A DNA stretch of 55,821 nt from Synergistaceae bacterium (GTDB lineage Bacteria; Synergistota; Synergistia; Synergistales; Synergistaceae). Location of the stretch: NCBI GenBank assembly GCA_031269245.1, contig JAISZL010000087.1, positions 1 to 55,821 of the forward strand. The letters are read 5' to 3'. Of this stretch, positions 48,291 through 55,821 are shown piece by piece (position 1 is the stretch's first letter; each line of letters begins with the position of its first letter). The position numbers and the translations under genes were made by a program. The notes beneath the pieces were generated by a model, which saw only the letters and a list, made by a program, of their open reading frames with translations, was not told where the DNA came from and did no database searches.

Positions 48291-49654
48291 CACTCGGCCC
48301 CCGCCGTTATCTGTCTTTGAACCTCCGTGGGCGCCGTACCGCCGAAGCTTGTCCTGGCCCTCACGCAGCCCATCATGGACAGGTCGGGGAGGGGCATGGA
48401 CTCGAAGCGCGGGTCGATCGAGACGAGGTCCGCCGGTTCGAGGTCGGCGAGACCGCGGGAGTTCCTCTCGCACAGCTTGACCATCTTCCCGACGATGCCG
48501 TGCGATTCTCTGAAGGGGATGCCCTGCCGGACGAGATAGTCGGCCATGTCGGTGGCGTTTGGGAAGCCCTTGGAGAGGTGCCTTTGAATCGCGTCCGGGT
48601 TGAACCGGGTCTTCTTTATCATAGCGGCCAGTATCGAGACCGACGTCCTCCAGGTGTCCGCGGCGTCGAACAGCGGCTCTTTGTCCTCCTGGAAGTCCTT
48701 GTTGAACGACAGGGGCGTGCCTTTCATCACCGTCAGCATCCCCATCAGATCCCCGTATACCCTGCCGACCTTCCCTCGGAGCAACTCGGCGATGTCCGGG
48801 TTTTTCTTCTGGGGCATCATGCTGCTGCCGGTGCAGAAGCTGTCGTCTATGGATATGTACCCGAACTCCTGCGAGCTCCAATAGACAAATTCCTCCGCGA
48901 AACGCGAGACGTGCATCATCGATATGGAGGCGGCGGAGAGAAATTCGATGATGTAGTCGCGGTCACTGACGGCGTCCATCGCGTTTTCGGCCGGGGCGTC
49001 GAAGCCCAGCAGCTCTGAGGTCCTGTGCCTGTCTATGTTGAAGGACGTCCCCGCCAGCGCCCCCGAGCCCAGAGGGTTTTTGTCGGCGCGCCGGCGCGCG
49101 TCCATGAGGCGCTCTATGTCCCTGCGAAACATCTGAAAGTATGCCATCATGTGAAAACCTATGCTCACCGGCTGGGCGTGCTGCATATGGGTGAACCCCG
49201 CCATCAGCTCGTCCCTGTTATCCGCGGCCTTCTCCAGCAGGGCCCTCTCCAAGTCCGTCAGGGCTTCCAGTATCTTCTTCGTCTCCCTCATGAAGTAGAG
49301 CCTCACGTCGACCTGGCTCTGGTCGTTGCGGCTTCGCGCGGTGTGCATTTTTTTGCCCGTCGGCCCTATCCTGGCGATCAATGCCTCCTCAATCGCCATG
49401 TGTATGTCCTCCTGCTTGGCGGTGAACGCGAGTCCGCCGTTCGCGATATCCTCCCTTATGCCCTCAAGGGCGGAGACGATGCTGGCCCTTTCCTCGGCGG
49501 TCACTATGCCCTGCTCGCCCAGCATGGTCACGTGGGCGATGCTGGCGTCTATATCGCAGTTGTAGAGCCGTTTGTCAAAACTGATCGACGCGTTGAACTC
49601 CTCCACGATCGCGTCCATCTCCTTTTCGAATCTCCCGCCCCATAGATTGCCCAC
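48212..49654 (-). CDS. argH: argininosuccinate lyase with a repeat-derived C-terminal tail
   Basis: About 480 residues. The last step of arginine synthesis, argininosuccinate to arginine and fumarate. Features: LWGGRFEKEMDAIVEEFNASI, DVHMAIEEALIARIG-like (here DIHMAIEEALIARIGP), TARSRNDQSQVDVRLY, HMQHAQPVSIGFHM and the family signature GSSMMPQKKNPDIAEL. After EWLSST the last 21 or so residues (QNHIGAPPRTPRGD...) are coded by the dispersed repeat at 48.2 kb and do not belong to the family. The start could be ATG 49663, which lies on GAGGAG itself; GTG 49654, nine bases after it, is preferred. The rest of the gap to htpG has a promoter and a short repeat motif. Confidence 0.95.
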   Translation of the reverse strand: MGNLWGGRFEKEMDAIVEEFNASISFDKRLYNCDIDASIAHVTMLGEQGIVTAEERASIVSALEGIREDIANGGLAFTAKQEDIHMAIEEALIARIGPTGKKMHTARSRNDQSQVDVRLYFMRETKKILEALTDLERALLEKAADNRDELMAGFTHMQHAQPVSIGFHMMAYFQMFRRDIERLMDARRRADKNPLGSGALAGTSFNIDRHRTSELLGFDAPAENAMDAVSDRDYIIEFLSAASISMMHVSRFAEEFVYWSSQEFGYISIDDSFCTGSSMMPQKKNPDIAELLRGKVGRVYGDLMGMLTVMKGTPLSFNKDFQEDKEPLFDAADTWRTSVSILAAMIKKTRFNPDAIQRHLSKGFPNATDMADYLVRQGIPFRESHGIVGKMVKLCERNSRGLADLEPADLVSIDPRFESMPLPDLSMMGCVRARTSFGGTAPTEVQRQITAGAEWLSSTQNHIGAPPRTPRGDLGPLDPV

Positions 49655-49938
49655 GCGCAACATCTCCTCAACTTTCGCCGTAATCGACAGAGGTTAAGAC
49701 CCCGGCTTCGCCGGGGACGCAGCCAGTTTATGTCACAGCGGCTGGGATTGCAAGTGCCGCGCGGAGCGGATTCCAAAATATCTGACGCGCGAAGGCAAAT
49801 CATTTGACTTTGATTGACCTTTCTTGTTATAATTGAAGCGCTGATTAAGTAACGGGGTTTGAATCTTTACCCTTCAGGTACTCGGCTATGAATCAGCTTT
49901 TTCATTGACCAGGAAATACGCGCAGGGGAGGACACACG
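49655..49938 (+). promoter_or_regulatory. htpG promoter region between argH and htpG
   Basis: On the + strand TTGACT (49804-49809) and TATAAT (49828-49833) are 18 bases apart, a good sigma-70 type promoter. The dispersed motif GAAGCGCTGATTAAG (49835-49849) starts right at the expected transcription start. No CIRCE or other heat-shock operator is visible. The remainder of the gap (49664-49800) holds no gene. Confidence 0.65.
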
Positions 49939-51846
49939 ATGCAGGACGCTGTAAAAATGGAGTTTCAAAGCGAAGCGAAACAGGTGTTGGAATTGATGAT
50001 CCACTCGGTATACTCCAACCCAGATATTTTTTTGAGGGAGCTGATATCGAACGCATCGGACGCGCTCGACAAGCTGAGGATAGAGAGCCTCAGCTCGGGT
50101 GGAGAGGAGGAACCCGCGTCCGCTGGCCGCATCTCGGTCAGGGCGGACAGGGAGGCCGGGACGGTCACGGTCTCGGACAACGGGATAGGCATGTCGCGCG
50201 ACGAGCTCGTCTCGTACCTCGGGACGATCGCCCGCAGCGGCACAAAGGAGTTCATCCGCGCGATGCGGGAGGCTCCGCGCGGGGACGGCGACATGATAGG
50301 CCAGTTCGGGGTTGGGTTCTACTCGAGCTTCATCGTCGCGGATAGGGTCACGGTCTCGACGCGCCGGCACGGCTCGGGCGAGTCGTGGCTATGGGACTCG
50401 TCCGGTGACGGGACTTACACCATCGAGCCGGGGAACAGGGCCGAGAGCGGCACCGACGTGACGCTGCACTTGAGGGGGGCGGGCGAACCGGACGAGGACG
50501 AGAGAACCGGCTCCAAGGATTACCTCTCCAAGTGGGCGCTGCGCGAGATAATAAAGAAATACTCCGACTTCGTCTCGCACCCCATATATCTCGAGGACGC
50601 GGGGGACAAGAAGGAGGATGGGGAGAAGCCGGAGCCCGTTAACTCGATGAAGGCCCTGTGGGTTCGCCCTGAGTCGTCCGTCTCGGAGGACGAGTACAGG
50701 GAATTTTACAAGCACGTCACGCACGACTGGGAGGACCCGATGGAGCGCATAGCGTACAGGGCAGAGGGGACGAACGAGTTTCACGCGCTGCTCTACATCC
50801 CCTCCCGCCCGCCGTTTGACCTCTATTACCGCGAGGGCGCGCACGGGGTACAGCTTTACATAAGGCGCGTCTTCATAATGAACGACTGCAAGGAGCTCAT
50901 TCCGGAGTACCTGCGCTTCGTGCGCGGCGTGGTTGACTCCGAGGACCTGCCCCTCAACGTGTCGCGCGAGATATTGCAGCAGGACAGGCAGACCGCGATG
51001 ATCAAGCGGAGCCTCACCAGGAAGGTGCTGGATACCCTCAAGCGCATGAAGCAGGAGCGACCCGAGGACTACGCGAAGTTCTGGGACAAGTTCGGCCCGG
51101 TTCTGAAGGAGGGGATAGTCTCCGACGCGAAGAACAGGGAGGCCATAATGAGCCTGTGCCTCTTCCACGGCTCGAAGAGCGGGAGAACGAGCCTCGATGC
51201 CTACGCGGCGGCCATGAGGGACGGGCAGAGGAGCATATACTACCTCTCCGGGGGAGCCCCCTCCGCGCTGACAGAGTCCCCGAAGCTCGAGGCGTTCTCC
51301 GAGCGGGGGCTCGACGTCCTCCTGCTAGGAGAACCGGTGGACGAGATATGGATCGCCGCCGCGCCGGAGTTCGAGGGGCACCCGTTCGTCTCCGCGTCTT
51401 CCGCCGACATCGAGATAGAGGGCGGCCCGGGCGGCGGAGGCCCTGAGGCAAAGAAAATCGAGGAGAGCGGTCTAGTCTCCAGTCTCAAGAACGTTATCGC
51501 CGGCATGGACCTGGGCGTGAAGATCGAGGACGTCAGGCTCTCGTCGAGACTGGTCGACTCCCCCGCCACCTTCGTCCAGAAGGGCGAGCCCATATCCCCT
51601 CAGATGAGGAACTTCTTCAAGGCCATGGGACAGGAGGCACCGCCCGAGCGGAGGGTGCTCGAGATCAACCCTGCCCACCCGCTGGTTCGGAGGATGGCCT
51701 CCCACGCCGAGGAGCATCCGGACGATCCCGGCGGCCTGGGCGAGTGGGCGGCGCTCCTGGCGGGGCTCGCCTCGATAACCGACGGCGAGGCCGTCCCGAA
51801 TGGAAAGAGCTTCGCCCGCACAATAGAGAAACTGCTGTCGAGGTAA
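49939..51846 (+). CDS. htpG: chaperone HtpG (Hsp90 family)
   Basis: 635 residues, full length. The N-terminal ATPase domain has FQSEAKQVLELMIHSVYSN, IFLRELISNASDALDKLR, VSDNGIGMSRDEL, and GQFGVGFYSSFIVADRV. The middle domain has PLNVSREILQQDRQTAMIKR with the conserved catalytic arginine region; the C-terminal dimerisation domain ends in KSFARTIEKLLSR. It is an ATP-dependent cytoplasmic dimeric chaperone. ATG 49939 follows GGGGAGGA. A Gly-Gly stretch (EGGPGGGGPEAKK) marks the middle-to-C-terminal linker. It ends in a strong terminator hairpin convergent with the aminotransferase gene. Confidence 0.97.
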   Translation: MQDAVKMEFQSEAKQVLELMIHSVYSNPDIFLRELISNASDALDKLRIESLSSGGEEEPASAGRISVRADREAGTVTVSDNGIGMSRDELVSYLGTIARSGTKEFIRAMREAPRGDGDMIGQFGVGFYSSFIVADRVTVSTRRHGSGESWLWDSSGDGTYTIEPGNRAESGTDVTLHLRGAGEPDEDERTGSKDYLSKWALREIIKKYSDFVSHPIYLEDAGDKKEDGEKPEPVNSMKALWVRPESSVSEDEYREFYKHVTHDWEDPMERIAYRAEGTNEFHALLYIPSRPPFDLYYREGAHGVQLYIRRVFIMNDCKELIPEYLRFVRGVVDSEDLPLNVSREILQQDRQTAMIKRSLTRKVLDTLKRMKQERPEDYAKFWDKFGPVLKEGIVSDAKNREAIMSLCLFHGSKSGRTSLDAYAAAMRDGQRSIYYLSGGAPSALTESPKLEAFSERGLDVLLLGEPVDEIWIAAAPEFEGHPFVSASSADIEIEGGPGGGGPEAKKIEESGLVSSLKNVIAGMDLGVKIEDVRLSSRLVDSPATFVQKGEPISPQMRNFFKAMGQEAPPERRVLEINPAHPLVRRMASHAEEHPDDPGGLGEWAALLAGLASITDGEAVPNGKSFARTIEKLLSR

Positions 51847-51868
51847 TCGAGACGTGCCAGTGCAATGA

Positions 51869-51913
51869 AATCCTGCGGCCGGCGTGAATGTGTTTCGGCC
51901 GCAGGATTATTTT
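51869..51913 (+). terminator. intrinsic terminator of htpG
   Basis: AATCCTGCGGCCG (51869-51881) pairs perfectly with CGGCCGCAGGATT (51896-51908), then ATTTTTC. A 13-bp stem with a T-run just after the htpG stop. The convergent aminotransferase gene stops 19 bases further on. Confidence 0.9.
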
Positions 51914-51931
51914 TCAGGAAAACGCGGTGAG

Positions 51932-53116
51932 CTACCTCAGCCTCGCCGCGAAGCTGGCCATGCGGATCATCGCCTCCCTGATCTCGTTCTCCGGGCGGCA
52001 GTACGTGATGCGCATATAGCCGTCCTCGACGCCGAAGGGCTGCCCGGGCACTGTTGAGACCCCCTCCTCCTCCAGCAGGCGGCGGCAGAAGTCCTCTGAG
52101 CTTATGCCGAGCCTCTTTATGCACGGGAACACGTAGAACGCGCCATTGGGTGTAGGCACGTCTATGCCGTCCATCGTCCGCAGCATGGAGACCATCAGGT
52201 CGCGCCTCCTCCTGTACTCCCCGATCATGCGCTCCACGTCGGGCGAGCAGCTCCTGAGCGCCTCGGCGGCGCCTGCCTGCGCGAAGGAGTTGGCGCAGGT
52301 GGCGAGCCCCTGGTGGCACTTCATGAGGTACATCTTGAGCGGCGCTGGGTGCACGAGCCACCCTACCCGCCAGCCGGTCATCGAGAACGTCTTCGACACC
52401 GCCGATATGGTGAACGTGCGCTCCCTCATGTCCGGCAGCGATGCCATGCCGATGTGCGGGGTGTCCGCGTCGTAAGCGAACTTCTCGTAGCTCTCGTCGG
52501 AGATGACGAGCAGACCGTGCTTCTGCGCGACCTCGGCGATGCCCCGCAGCTCCTCCAGCTTGGACGTGGCGCCGGTCGGGTTGTTGGGCGAGTTGATCAG
52601 GATTATGCGGGTCCGCGGCGTGACGGCTCGTTCGATGTCCTCCGGCTGCGGCCTGAAGCCGTTCTCTATCCTGCTCTGGACGCTTCGCAGGACGAACCCC
52701 CCCGTTTTGAGCTGGTCCTCGTAAGCTGGGAAGTACGGCGCCGGGACCAGCACTTCGTCGCCGTTGTTCAGCATGGTCATGAACACTGTCATGAGCGCTT
52801 CTATAGCCCCGGCGGTGACGATCACCTCGCGCTCCGGGTCCACGTCCATCCCGGCCTCGCGCTTGTATTTCGCGGCTATCTCCCCGCGAAGCTCGAGGGA
52901 ACCGGTCATGTCGGTGTAGTGGACGGCCCCGGACTCCAGCGCGCGGATCGCCGCATCCTTGGCCCGCTTGGGCGAGTCGAAGTCCGGACGGCCTATCTCC
53001 ATGTGCAGGATGTCGCGTCCAGCGCGCTCCATCGCGTCGGCCTGAGCCAGTATCTCGCGGATTCCCCCTCCGTAAATTATCTCCCTCATGTTGTTGTTTG
53101 GCGCCTTGTAGTCCAT
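51932..53116 (-). CDS. pyridoxal-phosphate-dependent aminotransferase, class I/II (aspartate aminotransferase-like)
   Basis: 394 residues. Fold type I: ILHMEIGRPDFDSPKRAKDAA, VHYTDMTGSLELRGEIAAKY, the PLP-phosphate-binding VTAGAIEALMTVFM, INSPNNPTGATSKLEEL, the YEKFAYDADTPHIGM stretch and SAVSKTFSMTGWRVGWLV, whose lysine forms the Schiff base, as in subgroup I-gamma aspartate or aromatic aminotransferases. The C-terminal arginine region (YMRITYCRPENEI) would bind the substrate alpha-carboxylate. Specificity is not settled. The start ATG 53116 follows GGAGGTCG. It is on the minus strand, convergent with htpG. Confidence 0.92.
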   Translation of the reverse strand: MDYKAPNNNMREIIYGGGIREILAQADAMERAGRDILHMEIGRPDFDSPKRAKDAAIRALESGAVHYTDMTGSLELRGEIAAKYKREAGMDVDPEREVIVTAGAIEALMTVFMTMLNNGDEVLVPAPYFPAYEDQLKTGGFVLRSVQSRIENGFRPQPEDIERAVTPRTRIILINSPNNPTGATSKLEELRGIAEVAQKHGLLVISDESYEKFAYDADTPHIGMASLPDMRERTFTISAVSKTFSMTGWRVGWLVHPAPLKMYLMKCHQGLATCANSFAQAGAAEALRSCSPDVERMIGEYRRRRDLMVSMLRTMDGIDVPTPNGAFYVFPCIKRLGISSEDFCRRLLEEEGVSTVPGQPFGVEDGYMRITYCRPENEIREAMIRMASFAARLR

Positions 53117-53129
53117 TCAAGCACGACCT

Positions 53130-53450
53130 CCGATGACAGATGATGTATGTTTTTGCCAGACGGCCCCCAGTTTTTCGCCGGCCGCCCCACCGCTGACCGC
53201 TGTTTGACGACGGCGTCTCAACCATTGCCTTGGCGGCTTCCGTACTCGCGGATTGCCCTCCGGCAGGCTCATGCGGTTCCCCGTCCTCAGCCCCTTTCGC
53301 GTCAGGAGCGCCCGTTTGGACTGGCCGCCTCCGGCACGCCTTCTTCCTTTTTGCTTAACGCGCTTCCTGAAACGCGTCATCATCGACGGGTCGAAGGGTG
53401 CTCCGCTGTCATAACCCCGCATCCCTCAGGAATACTGCAAAGATTACTAA
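53130..53450 (-). pseudogene. remnant of an IS5/IS1182-type transposase
   Basis: The minus strand encodes LQYS-stop-GMRGYDSGAPFDPSMMTRFRKRVKQ, which resembles the N-terminal LQYF...APFDPSLMVHFRKR region of IS1182-like DDE transposases. The in-frame stop in YS*G and the lack of the catalytic part show it is dead; after about residue 26 the sequence no longer looks like a transposase and is basic and Arg-rich. It marks the start of the more AT-rich, gene-poor right end. Confidence 0.6.
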
Positions 53451-53464
53451 TGGTAAGAAAAACG

Positions 53465-53489
53465 AAAAACCGGTAAAATACCGGTTTTT
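53465..53489. terminator. bidirectional hairpin with A- and T-runs
   Basis: AAAAACCGGTA (53465-53475) and TACCGGTTTTT (53479-53489) form a perfect 11-bp stem with a three-base loop; T-runs exist on both strands. It has the form of an intrinsic terminator working either way. No clear gene ends here. Confidence 0.75.
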
Positions 53490-53823
53490 CATAAACAGTT
53501 TGTTGCCACTGATAATATTCTGGTGGGCCCACCAGATACCGAACAAATTATATAAAGCGCCTTTGTGCCGGAATAATTGCAAATAAAAAACAAGGCTTAC
53601 CCGGTATTTTACCCGGCTTCGGAAGTCGCTGAAAAATCTTATGGGCGGACACCAATTCGATTCTCCCTCTTCTCTTAGAATTCTTACCTGCCAGCTCTAT
53701 CATTTTACCGTGTGCTTGATCTTCACTATCGCCAAATCTAGCTCGAACATCGTTTCATCGCCAGTCACCTCTACACCTCGAAGCATGATAAAATGTGTTA
53801 GTAAATAAAGGAGGTGTTAAATA
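53490..53823. other. gene-poor region with a 16-bp palindrome
   Basis: This 334-base stretch has no recognised gene. CTGGTGGGCCCACCAG (53520-53535) is a perfect palindrome. TACCCGGTATTTTACCCGG (about 53599-53617) partly echoes the hairpin at 53465. On the minus strand a frame through 53540-53750 reads DVRARFGDSEDQAHGK and KNSKRRGRIELVSAHK but has no start codon; it may be the remains of a gene. A TGATAAAAT at about 53786 is the probable -10 of the next gene. Confidence 0.5.
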
Positions 53824-54036
53824 TTGGAATACGTTTACAAATCCATCCAAAAAATATGTTCTTGCGTGTCGTTTTGCGTCCTTCTTTATTTTGCTGTCGT
53901 CCACCTGTCCGGAATAAAATCATTTGCGTTGATTCTTTTTGCCGGGCTCCTCTTGAATGCTCATTGGCATATTACATATCATCATCCGCATGAAACCTGG
54001 AAACTCCAACGGGAGCTTGACTCATTGAAAAAATAA
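53824..54036 (+). CDS. small membrane protein of unknown function
   Basis: 70 residues from TTG 53824, which lies seven bases after AAGGAGGTG, a nearly perfect ribosome-binding site; this is the best evidence that it is a real gene. There are two hydrophobic stretches (CVSFCVLLYFAVVHLSG and SFALILFAGLLLNA), then a His-rich segment HWHITYHHPHETWKL and a charged C-terminal helix. It is not a family I recognise. The two helices and the histidine cluster suggest a small inner-membrane protein; metal binding is only a possibility. It is flanked by gene-poor DNA on both sides, with 219 bases free of genes before the convergent surface-protein gene (54037-54255). Confidence 0.7.
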   Translation: MEYVYKSIQKICSCVSFCVLLYFAVVHLSGIKSFALILFAGLLLNAHWHITYHHPHETWKLQRELDSLKK

Positions 54037-54255
54037 TTTAAGCTACCTCGGTCATCACAACACTGACCTCGGATTCTTCGGGGCTGGATATATCTTCAAA
54101 ACCAGGCGGCCACAGCTACCCCCTATTAGGCCTTCCCCACTCCCCCATCGCTTCTCCTTGTTATTGCAATCTGTAAACGTAACCTCAGTTAATATAGCAG
54201 TGATCAGAGCAGTGTCGCTCATGGTGATTTACTCTCTGCGGCAACCCTGCCTCAT

Positions 54256-55821
54256 TCAATTCAACAGAGCGGTCAATCGTTTTCTTCCGAGCACTACAAA
54301 AACGAGCGATACTAACACTAAAGCCGGAAATCCAGAATCGCAGCCGCCTTTCTCGTGCATAATTGTGCTGGAACCGGGAGGAGAACCCGGCTCAGCGCAT
54401 ACAACGATGTGGCTTAACATTAATGGCCCATTGGATGTCCAATATACTTCTGGGGATAAATTGTATTCGGAGTTGAATGGAATCCATATATCGTCTTGGA
54501 AAGCAGAATCCACAGTGATATATCCTTCTTTGATGAGGTCATACGAACCCTCTTTTGTTTCCGCATAGACTGTTATTTTATAATCGGTCTCATTTGTGGG
54601 CTTTCCTTTGACGGTCACTATCATCGGAACAATTACATTTGACAAGGGATCATAGGACGAAAGATTTTTAACAACGGAATACGCGCCAAAGGCGGTTATG
54701 CAGTTTGGAAACTTTTCCCTCATTTCGGCAGTGTCAGTAAAAACGGCGCGCGCATTATGTGCGTACGGCGCGGAAACACGCGCGTCCAGATCGTTTAAAA
54801 CACCAATTTCGTCTTTTACACTGGTCGACGAAAGCGTTACGTATTTGTAAACCGACCCTCCGTTTAAATCGTTCAACGTAAAAAGAAAACTGTCACTCGT
54901 GTTCTCAGGCAATTTACAGACGACGGATATTTTACCGTTGAAGTGATAAGCCTCTTCCATGAGATAATCCACACTGACCCAAGGTAAATAATAAGAATAA
55001 TTTTCCATATCTGTTTCCGCTCTGAGTGTGTTTTTGTAAGGCCAAGTTATTGAGAACTCCTTATTGGGGATAATTTTTGAAATATCTTCTATCGCACTCC
55101 CATCGAGATACTTAATCTCCGGAGCCTCACCAACGAATTCCGGTTGCGCCGCATCGGGTTTGCGGAAAGCGTCGTATCTTTCAATCTTTGCATATTGATT
55201 TCCCTCGCTGTCATAAACATAGGCGCGAACTTCCATGTTTCCCGTCGTGTCGCTTTCGATGAATAACTCAAGATTATCGAGACTGTATGAATTACTCGCC
55301 GGGTCATATGTCAATGGGCCTAAAAAACGTCCTCCTGATAAATAGCCGCTACCCTGAATATATTCATAACTCGCACAATCCCCATACGAGGAACCGATGT
55401 CCAGCGCGCCCCATACCGCTACGGTTGTGTGCTCATATTGGTCCGTCTCGGAATTGAAAACATACCGCTCCGCATTCCCCGAATACCACCACTCGCCGGG
55501 CATTTCGTCCTCGTCTTCATCAGGCACTGTACCTTCCGTGGCTCTTAATATAACTTCCTCACTCGCGGTTCGGTTATAGGCGTCCCGCACCGTGAACGTA
55601 ATAGTAAGCGATTCTTCCGACGATAACGTAAAATATTCGTCGATAAAGAACGGATTAGGATTCCCCATGTGAGTGCGATCTCCTGTTATAATACCTCGCT
55701 CTGATTCCAAGGTATACGTTATTGAATTCGTTATCGAATTCGAATCGGCTTCCACCTGAAACGTAATCATAAATTCACGATATGGCTTGATTTCTGTAAG
55801 AGGACTGGTACTGTAATTACT
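54256..55821 (-). CDS. surface or secreted protein with a SYNERG-CTERM sorting signal, 5' end outside window
   Basis: At least 521 residues; the frame is open to the right edge, so the N terminus is missing and the ATG at 55770 is not the true start. The visible part is rich in beta-strand-like, Asn/Ser/Thr/Tyr-rich sequence with acidic stretches (PDEDEDEMPGEWW), consistent with Ig-like or other extracellular beta domains, e.g. ITFTVRDAYNRTASEEV near the start. The C-terminal end GGCDSGFPALVLVSLVFVVLGRKR is a Gly-Gly-Cys motif, a hydrophobic helix and a basic cluster, the SYNERG-CTERM pattern seen in Synergistota. The gene is visibly more AT-rich than the rest of the window, which may mean recent transfer or different selection. 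Anchoring to the outer surface after processing is inferred. Confidence 0.85.
   Translation of the reverse strand, partial: SNYSTSPLTEIKPYREFMITFQVEADSNSITNSITYTLESERGIITGDRTHMGNPNPFFIDEYFTLSSEESLTITFTVRDAYNRTASEEVILRATEGTVPDEDEDEMPGEWWYSGNAERYVFNSETDQYEHTTVAVWGALDIGSSYGDCASYEYIQGSGYLSGGRFLGPLTYDPASNSYSLDNLELFIESDTTGNMEVRAYVYDSEGNQYAKIERYDAFRKPDAAQPEFVGEAPEIKYLDGSAIEDISKIIPNKEFSITWPYKNTLRAETDMENYSYYLPWVSVDYLMEEAYHFNGKISVVCKLPENTSDSFLFTLNDLNGGSVYKYVTLSSTSVKDEIGVLNDLDARVSAPYAHNARAVFTDTAEMREKFPNCITAFGAYSVVKNLSSYDPLSNVIVPMIVTVKGKPTNETDYKITVYAETKEGSYDLIKEGYITVDSAFQDDIWIPFNSEYNLSPEVYWTSNGPLMLSHIVVCAEPGSPPGSSTIMHEKGGCDSGFPALVLVSLVFVVLGRKRLTALLN

Noticed and set aside
53398-53586. 62-codon + strand frame near the terminator hairpin
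   Set aside because: It crosses a strong terminator-like hairpin and has no ribosome-binding site or family resemblance.

Overview
The window is about 56 kb of GC-rich chromosome around the replication origin of an anaerobic bacterium, most probably a member of the Synergistota. The lineage call rests on a C-terminal Gly-Gly-Cys / hydrophobic / Arg-Lys-Arg tail of the SYNERG-CTERM type on the surface protein at the right edge, on complete anaerobic (early-cobalt) cobalamin synthesis, and on many GTG and TTG starts with strong Shine-Dalgarno sequences. The genus cannot be fixed from the sequence alone. No rRNA, tRNA or CRISPR array was recognised.

Layout. (1) 1-3020: envelope glycan or lipid locus: a SAM methyltransferase, a methyltransferase-GT2 glycosyltransferase fusion and a flippase-like membrane protein. 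Each of the first two genes is interrupted by a long poly-G (poly-C on the + strand) tract. (2) 3066-7076: a CHAD protein overlapping polyphosphate kinase, then a TIGR02757/DUF2400 protein. (3) 7179-23070: a tetrapyrrole block led by a cobalamin riboswitch: cbiC, cbiK (with a signal peptide), an orphan BtuF-like binding protein, cbiD, cbiE, cbiT, cbiF, a cbiG-cbiH-cbiJ fusion, cbiL, a polytopic membrane protein, hemA, a SirC-HemC fusion, a CobA-HemD fusion and hemL. With hemB at 34.7 kb, every enzyme from glutamyl-tRNA to cobyrinate is present. (4) 23132-25166: panE and a nitronate monooxygenase-like gene. (5) 25581-32130: dciA-mnmG-recF-dnaN-dnaA and oriC. All 27 genes left of oriC are on the minus strand, as expected for a leading strand moving left.

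(6) 32223-38189: an ECF S component, a decayed two-component gene, a MITE-like repeat, DUF2993-hemB, a DUF2156 gene and ftsZ. (7) 38229-46797: a DD-carboxypeptidase reading in frame into a fumarase alpha subunit, fumarase beta, an HD protein, two tandem aconitase/LeuCD-type hydro-lyases, a flavin-binding-fold protein and an isocitrate/isopropylmalate dehydrogenase relative. (8) 46899-53116: malic enzyme, argH, htpG and a class I aminotransferase. (9) 53117-55821: a more AT-rich, gene-poor end with a transposase remnant, a small membrane protein and a truncated SYNERG-CTERM surface protein.

Functionally, block 3 is a riboswitch-controlled assembly line in which several neighbouring pathway steps are fused into single polypeptides. 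Block 7 gathers C4/C6 di- and tricarboxylate enzymes (fumarase, two aconitase-like hydro-lyases, a decarboxylating dehydrogenase, malic enzyme). Intergenic regions carry a dispersed family of GC-rich hairpin repeats; one copy has become the 3' end of argH.
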